Origin: Chelydra serpentina
Lineage: Eukaryota > Chordata > Testudines > Chelydridae
Assembly: GCA_037349315.1 (NCBI GenBank)
Contig: JBAIAC010000026.1
Coordinates: forward strand, 6,882,001 to 6,946,000
Reading direction: 5' to 3'
Length of the DNA stretch: 64,000 bases
The position numbers and the translations under genes are program-made. Below, piece by piece: positions 11,901 to 23,900 of the stretch. The notes below the pieces were generated by a model. The model was given only the letters and a program-made list of their open reading frames with translations. It was not told where the DNA came from and ran no database searches. Every line of letters starts with the position of its first letter. The first letter of the stretch is position 1.

Positions 11901-14900
11901 GCAGGGAGAGGAGGGGGGGTGGAAATGGGGCAGCTCCCCCCAGAACAAAACGGCCTGGAAGGAGGGAGCAGGGCTCGAACTGGTGCGGGGAAAGGACCGG
12001 GAGGGGGCTGCTGGGGCCTGGGGGTAAAGCAGCGAGGGGCCTGTGCTGGGGAGAGGGGGCAGGTGTGTGCATACCCGGGGGAGCCCGCGCAGTCAGGCAG
12101 ACATGGCCGCTGCTCCGCCTGCCACTAATTAAGTGAGACTGCGCTGCAATTAACGCTGGCAGAGTGACAGGCGGGGGAGGGCCTGAGTGCCCCAGGGGAG
12201 CAGGGGGTGGGGCAGGAGAAGCTGTAAAACCCAGCCGCCTTTCCCCCCTCCCCAGATCCAGGCTCGCCTGCAGGGCGAGTCCTGGGACTCTGCAGGGCAG
12301 ACGCTGGTGCAGGCAGGGAGCTACCTCCTGCCCATTTACCCTCCGGAGAGGAGCCAGCCCACAACAGCTCGTCAGTCTGTCTGCCTACCCACGGTCACTG
12401 GCATCTGGACTAACTGGAATCCTATTGTAGCCAGGCCCTTCTCTGGCACCTCCTGCCCAGACACTAATGAGTTAAATCCCACTGCCCCCGAGTGGTATTA
12501 TCCCCCAGGGAAACTGAGGCACGGGAGGGCCCACGGCTCTGATTCCTTGGTGCCGGGCTGAGATCGCTAATCACCCCACAACAGTTCAGGACAGGAAGTG
12601 AAGAAGGCGCAGCCCCTTGGGACCGGAAGAGCCTTGAGAAGTGTTGCATCCGGCGGCAGGAGAAAGGCGCTGCAGGCGGCTCTGAGCGGCTGTGACCAGT
12701 AAGAGCCCGGCTCGGCTGCGGCGTGCGGTTCTGCCCGGCGTCGGCGGGCGAGGGTGCAGTGCCGTGGGAGGAAGACAACAGCGGTGTGGAGGAATGTCCG
12801 TTCGAACAGGCGTTCGTGGGCCTGGCGAGGAGCTCCCTCCTTCCTGTGCTTCGTAGAGAATGTCTCATAAACCCCACCAACCTTTGCCGTCTAGGACTCC
12901 TGGGTTCTGTTCTTGGCTCTGCCCTTTGCCGTGCCTCAGTTTCCCCTCTGTGGACTGAGGCTGATGATATCTCCTCGCCGTACCGTGCGTTGAGCTCCTC
13001 GGAGGCAGGCTGCTGTGGCGCTGTGGGGTGCCTGCTAGCGGCGGGGCGTCTTCCTCGCTGGGAGAGAGACCGTCCCAGGGGGCAGCTGGTAACATGGGAG
13101 CCTCGCCCGGCCCTCTCAATGGGCTGGGAATGCCCCCTTTGAAATGCCCCCGGCGTTAACCCTTTCGCTGCTGAGCTGGTGCCCTGGCCCATCCTCCCGT
13201 GCCGGCCTGCTTGCCGGCTGCTCCAGACGTGGGCTGCGGCCCTTTGGGAGCCGGGGGAGGGACCCGTGGGGCACAGCGAAGGACGAGCTTTGCCCCGGCG
13301 CCCTGTTTGGAGCCGTGGACTGGCTCGGTGCTGTGTCGCCGGGATTTTAACCACCTCTCCCGGCGGGTTTACATTCCGGGCTAAAACACGAGCCGCTTGA
13401 GCCCGGGGGAAGCTGTAACTGGTGGGACGCGGCCCCGCCCCGACTGGCATGGACGTCGCGTGTGTTGGTGGGGGGAGGGCAGTGTTTCGTTTTCCTGTCA
13501 CACACAGGTGCTCTCACCCCCATAAGCCCCGAGGATGCAGCCCTGTGGGGCAGACAGAGACTAGAAACGGTGGCGCTTCGTTCCTGACCGTTCTCTCCGG
13601 GACGTGGCTAGTAAAGCACAGAGCCTGGCTCGGGGGAGGCAGGTGCGGCCTAGCGCATGGGCCGGGGCTTGGGAGAGCTGGGTTCTATTTGGGGACCTCA
13701 GTCCAGTTGCTTTGCCGCCCTGTGCCTCAATTTCCCAGTCTGTAAAATGGGGATGCTGATCCTGCCTTCCTTTGTGACGTGCCAAGGGGCACATTATGAT
13801 TGTCTTTTGGAACAGGGTGAGGAGGGACGTGTGGGAGAACCTTCCTGGGGATTTGAAATACCTCCCCTCCTGACCTCCCCTTCCACCTCAGCAAAAGGGC
13901 AGTTTAATCCACTGCAAGGGTGAAAAACATGAGAAGCTGCTGGGTGGGTCCCAGGGCCGAGCCCTTCCTGGCGGGACGACTTGGTATTGCCCAGGGGAAC
14001 CACTCCGCTGAAGGCAGGGAAGCTTGCCCCACCCACAGCCCGGTTTGGTGGCTGAATTTTAACAGGGATGCTCCCGGCTGGCAGACGGTTGAGTTGGCAC
14101 CTGTGCCAGCCGCCGCCAGCCTTCGCTGCCAGCGGCAGGATTCCTGGGGCCCATGCAAACGCTGGGCTGGCTGCGGCAAAGGCTCTCTGGTTTAACACGC
14201 GGATCAATACTTTGGAATGGCCCCTGCGTTTGTACGAGCACCATGAGCACCAGAGCCCGCTTTGGTTTCTGTGCCGGCCCTCTGCTTCGGCAGCCTTCGG
14301 GGGCTGCAAGCGTCAGGGCTTTCCAGTCACCCCGGCCCTGCATCCTGGCTGGGGAGTGGTTTGCGCCCACACTGTCTGCGCTGACGCCGTCAGGGAGGGA
14401 CGGTGGAGAAGCAGGATCCTGGTCCTGTTTCCCCTCCCGTTCTGAGCCACTGAACAGCTGTCGGGCCAGATCCTCAGCGGGTGTAAATCGGCCTAGCTCC
14501 AGGTCAGGATGTTTGAAGGGCTTTTGAAGTGACCCTTGTGGATTTAGGGCCCAGTTTTGATTTAAAATCTGGAGTCACTCCGTAGGGGCCGGACCAGTTA
14601 CACACCAGGGTGCAAATCAGGAGTCACTCTGTAGGGCCGGGGCGGTGACGGGCTGGGGTGTAAGTCAGGGGTCACTCCGTAGGGGCTGGGCCAGTTACAC
14701 ACCAGGGTGTAAGTCGGGAGTCACTCCGTGGGGGCAGGGCAGTGACGGGCCAGGGTGTAAGTCGGGGGTCACACCGTGGGGGCCAGGGCGGTGACAGGCC
14801 GGGGTGTAAGTCGGGGGTCACTCCGCAGGGGCCGGGCGGTGACGGGCCGGGGTGTAAGTCGGGAGTCACTCGGTAGGGGCAGGGTGGTGACGGGCCGGGG

Positions 14901-17900
14901 TGTAAGTCGGGAGTCACTCCGCGGGGGCAGGGCAGTGACGGGCCAGGGTGTAAGTCGGGGGTCATTCCGTAGGGGCCAGGGCGGTGACGGGCTGGGGTGT
15001 AAGTCGGGAGTCACTCCGCAGGGGCCGGGCGGTGACGGGCTGGGGTGTAAGTCGGGGGTCACACCGTGGGGGCCAGGGCGGTGACGGGCCGGGGTGTAAG
15101 TCGGGGGTCACTCTGCAGGGGCCGGGCGGTGACGGGCCGGGGTGTAAGTCGGGAGTCACTCGGTAGGGGCAGGGTGGTGACGGGCCGGGGTGTAAGTCGG
15201 GAGTCACTCCGCGGGGGCTGGGGCGGTGACGGGCCGGGGTGTAAGTCGGGAGTCACTCCGTAGGGGTAGGGGCAGGGCGGTGACGGGCCGGGGTGTAAGT
15301 CGGGAGTCACTCTGCAGAGGCCAGGTGGTGACGGGCCGGGGTGTTAGTCGGGAGTCACTCCGTAGGGGCCAGGGCGGTGACGGGCTGGGATGTAAGTCGG
15401 GGGTCACTCTGTAGGGGGCAGGGCGGTGATGGGCCGGGGTGTAAGTCGGGAGTCACTCCGCAGGGGCCGGGCGGTGACGGGCTGGGGTGTAAGTCGGGAA
15501 TCACTCCATAGGGGCCGGGTGGTGACGGGCTGGGGTGTAAGTCGGGAGTCACTCCATAGGGGCTGGGCAGTGACGGGCCGGGGTGTAAGTCGGGAGTCAC
15601 TCCATAGGGCCAGGGCGGTGACGGGCCGGGTGTAAGTCGGGAGTCACTCCACGGGGGCCGGGCAGTGACGGGCTGGGGTGTAAGTCGGGAGTCACTCTGC
15701 AGGGGGCCGGGCGGTGATGGGCCGGGGTGTAAGTCGGGAGTCACTCCGTAGGGGCAGGGCGGTGATGGGCCGGGGTGTAAGTCGGGGCTCACTCCGTAGG
15801 GGCCGGGCGGTGACTGGCTGGGGTGTAAGTCAGGAGTCACTCCGTAGGGGCTGGGCGGTGACTGGCTGGCGTGTAAGTTGGGAGTCACTCCGCGGGGGCC
15901 GGATGGTGATGGGCCGGGATGTCAGTTGGGGGTCACTCCGTAGGGGGCAGGATGATGACGGGCCGGGGTGTAAGTCGGTAGTCACTCCGCAGGGGGCCGG
16001 GCGGTGACAGGCTGGGGTGTAAGTCGGGAGTCACTCCGCAAGGGCCGCGCGGTGACTGGCTGGGGTGTAAGTCGGGAGTCACTCCGCGGGGGCCGGGCGG
16101 TGATGGGCTGGGGTGTAAGTCGGGGGTTACTCCGCGGGGGCCAGGGCGGTGATGGACCGGGGTGTCAGTCGGGGTTACTCCGCAGGGGGCCGGGCGGTGA
16201 CGGGCCGGGGTGTAAGTCGGGGGTCACTCCGTAGGGGGCAGGGCGGTGATGGGCCGGGGTGTAAGTCGGGAGTCACTCCGTGGGGGCCAGGGCAGAGATG
16301 GGCCGGGGTGTCAGTCGGGAGTCACTCCGTAGGGGGCAGGGCGGTGATGGGCCGGGGTGTAAGTCGGGAGTCACTCCGTGGGGGCCAGGGCGGAGATGGG
16401 CCGGGGTGTCAGTTGGGAGTCACTCCGCAGGGGCCGGGCGGTGACAGGCCGGGGTGTAAGTCGGGAGTTACTCCCCGGGGGCCGGGCGGTGACGGGCTGG
16501 GGTGTAAGTCAGGAGTCACTCCGTGGGGGCCGGGCGGTGATGGGCCAGGGTGTCACTCGGGAGTCACTCCGTAGCAGCCGGGAGGTGACGGGCCGGGGTG
16601 TCAGTCGGGAGTCACTCTGCAGGGGGCAGGGCGGTTACGCTCCGGGGTGTAAGTCGGGCAGGTGGGAGCAGACGCCGGCTCCTACCCGGCAAAGGGCGCT
16701 GGGCGCGGCCCGGACAGAAGGTGCTGTGCCGCTGTAAGATGTTGTTTCCCGGCGCACTGACGCCAGGCCCTGCCCCTCGGCGCTGGGCCGGGGGATTCCT
16801 CACTCACACGCTGGTTACTTTGCAAACACCGAGTGGCACGTACCAGCTGCGGGCTCTGCCCGTTGCAGTCCGGGGCCAGCGATTGTCCCTCGTTCTTTGC
16901 TGCCCCCACGCGTGCGTGCTCTGGGACAGCCTGGCCTGGGATCTGTCCCGCTTCTCGCTGCGTCCATCCAGAGCGAGCTGCTGGGCGCTGACTTCCCCAA
17001 ACACTGGCCAGGCTGGGGACAGGAGAGTTTCCAAGCAGCAGCTCCAGGACCAGGCATCAGGATGTTTTCCGGTGTGTGGGTGACAGGCGGGGCCGGGAAC
17101 AACGGTGTCTGCCGGGCTTGGGGCGTTCCCGTGCAATGGGGCCTGTCGCTGCCAGCTGTCCCCACCTCTTCGGTGGGTTTGGGGTGAGATGGACCCCGGG
17201 TGGGACACTGGGGTCCTGGGCTGGGCTGCGGTGTTTGGGGCACACGGTGCTGTATCAGGTCAGTGCCGTGCACTGTGAGTGGCACGGCGCTGCCCTCGCT
17301 GCGGGTGCAAATGAATCGAGTTCCCTGAGGAATGGCAGCCTGGCAGGCTTCCGAGGGGCGGCAGGGAGAGGGAGGGGCTGCGGAGGTGAGAGGATGTTGG
17401 GGGCGGGGGGACGCTGCAGGAGAGCGTAGGCATGAGACTGTGCATGCGGAGAAAGGGGTGTGGGCTCACTTGGCATCCTGGATACCAGGGGGTGCGGCCG
17501 AGCGCTACCCATCCTGTCCTGTCCTTGCCATTGCTTGCAGCCTCGGCCTGCTGGCCTGGGACCCCCTGGCTGGAGCGGCCTATGCTTTGTGCTGTGGGGT
17601 GTGTGCACCACTGCCCCCTGCTGGATGGACCAGTACTGCTCCTCTGTCTCATAGGCCACGTACTGCTAACAGCTAGTGGAGATCCTCCTGGAGTTAGTTA
17701 TGCCCTCTCTTCACCCACAGCCGCTCAGCAGAACCTCGTGGGGAGCAGGTCGCAGTGGCTTCATTCCACCTTGCACCGCCGCCATGCCATCCTCCATCCG
17801 GGCATCAGATGGCTGGCGCTGCCCTGCTTCCTGTTCTGTTTCCTGCCACAACCTCCTGTCAGACCGGCCTGACCCAGCCCCTGACTGACAATCACCTCTT

Positions 17901-20900
17901 GATCTCTCCTAAGCCACCCGGGAGCACCATGCCATCTTGACCCTACCCTGCTGCTCCCCCCAGCACAGCCCACTCTCCCTTCCCTGGGCAGTGGCCAGGC
18001 TGGGGTTTTGGGGCCTTGATCCAAAGCCCTTTGAGTCCAGCTTTGGGTCAGGCCCTTGATCCCCCGCTCCACGTGCAGCGTAGTGTCCTGTCGTTGATCT
18101 GACTCTGGCAGGCCGAGCTACAAGTCCTGGAGCAAGACAGACGCCCCTATTCTGTGTAAACTCGAGAGAGTAACCAAGTCCCCCCAGGGGCTGGCTTCTA
18201 CAATGAGTGCATGTAGATCTAACCGATGCAGTAATTCAGCCTCAAGGCCTTGCCATCCAACTGCTGGGATTTCTCTTGTTCGAAAGCCTGGAGTGAGAAT
18301 AAAAAAGGTTCCAGGATTCCTTGGAATGAGAAGAGAGCCAAGAAGAAGGAACATGGCATCACAGTGCCCAGGCGCTGCACGAAGAGCAGAACAAAACCAA
18401 TCGCGGTGGTGTTCTAATGAGCTGTGCAATGAAATCAAAGCGAATCGGCGTTTAGTTCCTAGGTGAAATGCTAGGGGTGGGTGTGGCTTAGCGATGAGCC
18501 TGCTGCCTTCCATCTTCAAGGGCTTTGCAAATGTGGGTGGTGCTATCCCCATTTGAAAGATGGGGCAACTGAGGCCCAAAGTGCCTGAATTTTCGAAGCT
18601 ATTGAGCACCTGCTGAGGTCGATGGAAGGTCTGCGGCTGGAAAATCGGGCTCTGAGTCACTCGTTGAAGTTGACCTAGTAAGTTAGTGACCTGATTCAGG
18701 ACTGGCTCCCGTGGCGCCTGGCTCCCAGACCCCTGCTGTAACCACTCAGTCCTGCTGCCTCGAGCTGGGGATAGATTCTCAGTGCACCAGTGTCGGTTGC
18801 AGGCAGAGAAGGGATAGGAAAGGAGGGGGCTGGTGTTAGAGCTGAAGAGATGGCCTCTGGGGTGGGGTTGACGGGCTTCCTGTCTTGCCGTGTGAACTCT
18901 GAATGACAATGGGCAGGTGGCTCTGATCTCTCCTGAGAAGGTGGCTCCCGGATGGGATGAAAGGAGGCCATGTGCTTCTGTTAGGGCTTATCAAATTCAC
19001 GGCCATGAAAAACACGCCACAGACCGTGAAATCTGTTCTCCCCCGTGAAATCTGGCTAGTGTAGGGGAGGGGCAGGGCTGGGGGCTCTTACCGTGCGCAG
19101 GGTTCCAGAGACTGGCACAGGACTTCCTCTTCCCCTGCAGGGGCCACTCCTGGGGCCGGGTCAGTCCCATCTCGGGCAACCTCCTCCGGCTGCAAGAAGC
19201 TCCGCGGCTGCTGGCTGGGAGCGCAGCTCTGAAGCAGCAGCACAGAAGTGGGGGTGGTATTACCATGTCCCCTCCAATAGCCTTGTGACCCTCCCCCCCC
19301 CTTGACCCCCTTTTGGGCTGGGACCCCCACAGTTACAACACCACGACATTTCAGGTTTAAATATCTGAAACCGGGAAATTTTACAATTTTTTAAATCCTC
19401 TGACCGTGAAATTGATCAAAGTGGACTGTGAATTTGGTAGGGCCCTAACTACTGTCTACAGCAGTGTTTCTCAAACTGGGGTCAGCAGAACCCTGGGGAT
19501 TCCCGAGGGTACCTCAGCTGGTCTGCGGGCCCCGCTGATCAACTCCTCCCCCTCCCTCCCATAACTCCTCCCCCAAGCGTCTCTTGCATGCAAAAAGTTG
19601 GGCGGCAGAGTGGGGCTAAGGCAGATTTCCTACTTGCCCTGGCTTCGTGCCGCTCCCGGAAGCAGCCAGCACATCCCTGCGGCCCCTAGGGGGGATCCAG
19701 GGGGGTCTACTCGTTCTCCACCGACTCTGCAGCTCCCATTGGCTGGGAACTGCGTCCAATGGGAGATGTGGGGGTGGTGCCTGCAGGAAGGGGCAGCATG
19801 TGGAGACCTCCTGGCACCCCCACCTAGGAGCCGCTGCCAGAGGGATGTGCCAGTCACTTTTGGGAGCCGCCCGAGGTAAGTGCAGCCCGGCTGGAGCCTG
19901 AACCTCTCACCCCCTCCAACACCCCAATTCCTGTGCCCCAGCCCAGACCCCACACCCAGCATCCAAACTCCCTCCCAGAGCCCGCACCCCTCCCGCACCC
20001 AAAACTCCCTCCCAGAACCCGCACCCCCTCTCACACCCAAACTCCCAGTGCCTGCACCCCTCCCGCACCCAAACTCCCTCCCAGAGCCCGTACCCCTCCC
20101 GCACCCAAACTCCCTCCCAGAACCCGTACCCAGCACCCAAACTCCCTCCCAGAGCCTGCACCTCAAACCCCAGCCCAGAGCCCACACCCCGCACCCAAAC
20201 TCCCTCCCACAGCCTGCATCCCCTCCTTCACCCCAACCCCCTGCCCCAGCCCAGAGCCCGCAGCCCTACTCCCTCTCAGAGCCTGAACCTCTCACCCCCT
20301 CCTGCACACAAGCTCCCTGCCCCAGCCTGGTGAAAGTGGGTGAGGGTGGGGGAGAATGAGGGACGGAGGGAGGGGGGATGGAGTGAGCAGGAGGGCCTCA
20401 GAGAAGGGGTGGGGGCAAGGGCGAGGCCTCAGGGCAAGGGGGCAGGGCAAGGGCTGAGCGGAGGGACTTGGGGGTCCCCGAAAAATTTTAAATCAAAATG
20501 GGGGTCCTGGGGTTGCCAAAGTTTGAGACCCGCTGGTCTCCAGTAAGTGATTTCCAATGCCAGCACGTGGGGCAGGCTCTCCTTTCAAGGGAGCTCCCCG
20601 CCGCCAAGCGAACATAGACGCAGGGACCTCGCTGGGCGGGGGAACCTGCTGCTAATGTCCGGCCTAGATCATCGTCCAGTCGAGGCTCCGCCTGATGTTT
20701 CTGTCTGTCTGTAACGCGGTAACTTTCGAACGCTGCAGCTCCAGAGTTTGGGGGAGTGTTCTAGGCGTGAGCGGGAAGAACCCTGCGGATGCTGGTGAAA
20801 GTGAGAAAATGGGAAAAGGCCGATTCCCACCGGTGGGGGCGGGGGGCGGGGGGGGGTGACTCAGCCCCCCCCCCCCCCCAGCGCCTGTTAGATGCTGCAG

Positions 20901-23900
20901 GCAGGGAAACCTCTCTGGCGCCCCCTCCTGCTGCCTGCACCTATCACAGGCAGCGGCTCTCATATTGGGCACAAGCAACCCAGTGTCCGCCCCTCTCCTG
21001 GCCTTCCCCCTTTCTACTGACCGTAAGGGCGAGTGATGGGAGGTAGGGGGCAGAGAGGGGCGAGCAGGGGGCGGGGTCTTGGGGAGAAGGGGTGGGGCGA
21101 GGGTGGGGCCTCAGGGAGAAGGGGCGGGGCTCACGTTTCGAGCTTAACCCTAACCCGATGCTGCCCCGTCTTCGGAGACGTCGCAATTCCCCGGGCAGGG
21201 TCAGCCAGGGGAGGTGCTGAGTGTCGCTCGCTTTGCTCCGTGTTGGATGCTGTTTGGGGGCTGGGGGTGACAGAGAACCCCCAGGCAGGCTGCAAGATGT
21301 CCCTGTGCGGTTGCTCGGTGCATGCTGCAGCCTCTGTGTTGGTGTCTCTCTGGCAGATCTATCGGAGGTGCTGGCTGGTGTTCAGGAAATCCTCCAGCAA
21401 AGGGCCCCAGCGGCTAGAGAAGTACCCGGACGAGAAGTCGGTGTGCCTGCGTGGATGCCCAAAGGTTGGCGAGTCTCTGCTTTATCTGCCGCCCCTTTGC
21501 TCTGACACAGCTGAATTAATCACTGAGGCAGAGCTCCCACCCCCAGCCAGCTCTCATCCCGTTCCCCACAGCGACTCCTGCTGGGTGGGACCGGAGCGGC
21601 GGGGTGCTCCCCCATAGCCAGCGCTCCCTCCCTGCTTGCTGCAGTGATTCTTCCGGGGCCTGGCCAAAAGTACGTTGCGGCGAAGAATTCCTCAGGCAGG
21701 GTGATTGTTATGGGGTATGCAGGATCTAAGTGTCATGGCCCTTTACCTGCCTGTGCCCCGATGAGCTTACCCTCCTTCCCCAGCATGCGTTCCTCAGGAG
21801 AACAGTTTTCTGGCCAGGTGTTTTCTTGCTGCAATTGATCTCCGATAGCTATGGGACTCTTCCCCTGAAATATAGGTGCTCAAATGGCTTTCTGTACCCC
21901 CCATGCTGAGAGCCCCTGCCACTCTCCCTGGGGAAGGTAGGGGCTCCCCCTGAATATCTAGCGCCGAGCGGTGGAGAAACCAAGAGGAGCCAGGCGGAGG
22001 AGGGGAGACTTTGAGGGACCCCGTTACTCGGTGCAGAAAAGGAGGGAGGGGGTTGGGTGCGGAACACAGGGCAGCAGCTCAGGAGCGCGTCTCCCTCTGC
22101 AGGTCACGGAGATCAGCAATGTGAAGTGCATCACGCGATTGCCGAAAGAGACCAAGAGGCAGGCCGTGGCCATCATCTTCACCGACGACTCGGCCAGGAC
22201 TTTCACCTGCGACTCGGGTAGGAGGACGGCTGCGGGTTTCGGCTTGGAGCTGGGCAAGGTCGCGAGCGGCTGGGCTGGGGGAAGGCCAGGGGAAGGATGC
22301 TTAGAGATTGGGACTGGGATGCTTGGGTTCTACTCCCAGCTCTGAGTCCCTCTGTAACGGTGGCCAGGTCACTCCATCTCACAGGGCCAGGCTTGCCGAA
22401 GGGTGTGGAGCCCTTCGGAGAATGTGGCCCCCGGTGCCTGTCGCCCTGTCTGTGCAGTGATACCCCTGTGACTGCCAGGGCAGTGTGGTCTAGAACTGCC
22501 GCTTTCACTGATGAACACAACGTGCCCAGGCCTTATGGTTGCAAAGTCCGTTTTAAAACGTGCCTCGCGTCTGCCTGAGTCTGCAGAGAGCCTGAACTCG
22601 CAGCTGGATGAGTGCAGTCCCCTCACCTCTTCTTTAGGGCTCACAGTCACCTCCACAGGCTAACGGTGACCATTTAAATAGCTACGTTGTTAACTGGTCA
22701 TTTTTAGCAGCAACCCCAATCTAATACATTTACCCCACAGACCTAACTCACTCCCACACCTTTCTGGGGGCCCAACCGTCCCTAGCCAGCTGCTAAAACC
22801 GCCTGCTTCCCCTGGACAATTTCTCTAACGCCGCTGATGCAAAATCTGATGCGCCATGAAAACATGGGGGCAACATAAGGCCAGAATCGGAGCTCAGCGG
22901 AAATAACCCCGGGGCGACTGTGCTGATTGCAGGATTAATTCTCCTTCGTTAATTAAATCCCTTCGTTCTGAAGGCCAGGGAAGCTGGCTCGGGAGCTCCA
23001 GCCTGCCACCCAATCCGGGAAGCTGCCGGCAGCCTGAGGCGGCGCGCGAGGGAGATCAGCCCGCCCCTGGTATGGGGTTAGTCCGTCAATGTGGGTTAAG
23101 TGCTTCGAGATCCTGACTCCCTGGCCGGGGGAAGGAGGGAGAGCTTCTCTGGCTTCCGGCTCCACCCCTGCTGCTGGGAGCCTCTTTGCTCCCCCAGGCG
23201 AGGCGGGGTTGGGCCTGGGCCGGAGCCGGTTGGGAGACTCCCAGGTGCTGGCGGCGGAGCGGGAGGTGCTCTCCCCTCTGAGTCGGCGCTGAGCCAACGC
23301 CCTGGCCCGGTGTCATGGGCCAGGCTCCCATTCTGGCCTGGAGGTCCCGGTGTTCCCGGTAACCGTGACTGCGATTGAGGTCCGTGAGCCCCGCGAGGGC
23401 AGCTCCTCTCCCCTCCGGGCATTGTGACCTGGCCCACGTGGTGGTGGCCCCTCGGAGGGGGAGATGGGCCAAACCCCATGCGCTAGGTGGCAACGCCAAT
23501 CAAATGTGGCCCATCTCCATCTTCGGATGCACCACACCCCAGAGGTGCTGTGTGCACAGGTCACAATGTTCAGAGCAGGGAGCTGGTGCCCCCCGCAGGA
23601 CAGGAGCTGCTGCTGTGGAGTTAGCGTGGGGGTGGGATCGCTCTCCAGCCCTCCCCCACCCAGCCCCTCGCTCCCCCCCTTTCTGTGACATGGCCTTGTT
23701 TCCAGCACCTCTGCCATGCATGGATTGCAATTGTCCATGAAAAAATTGTAGCCGTAGCCCTGGGGCACTGTGTTGGGAATACGGGGTAAAACCCCCGGTG
23801 CTGTGCACTTGTTGTTATTGGAGATCGCATGAGCAGGGGTGTTAACTCTGGGGTCACCATCAAATTCAAACCGGAGAAGTTTCTGCCACCCTAAAATCAC

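Larger units (their letters stand above)
11651..14564 (+). other. DOK4 intron 1, between minisatellites
   Basis: No exon supported. CpG is dense at about 12640-13480 but I see no gene start. MIR-like pieces lie at 12470-12550, 12890-12990 and 13655-13790. A degraded interspersed palindromic repeat at 14465-14560 leads into minisatellite 2. Confidence 0.45.

Noticed and set aside
12640..13480. Alternative DOK4 promoter or CpG island
   Set aside because: CpG-dense with a CAGGAAGTG ETS-like site near 12592, but I see no exon or donor that would join exon 2, and the whole region is GC-rich.
9262..16660. Immunoglobulin switch region
   Set aside because: G-skewed repeats resemble switch DNA in composition, but there are no constant-region exons and the arrays lie inside DOK4.
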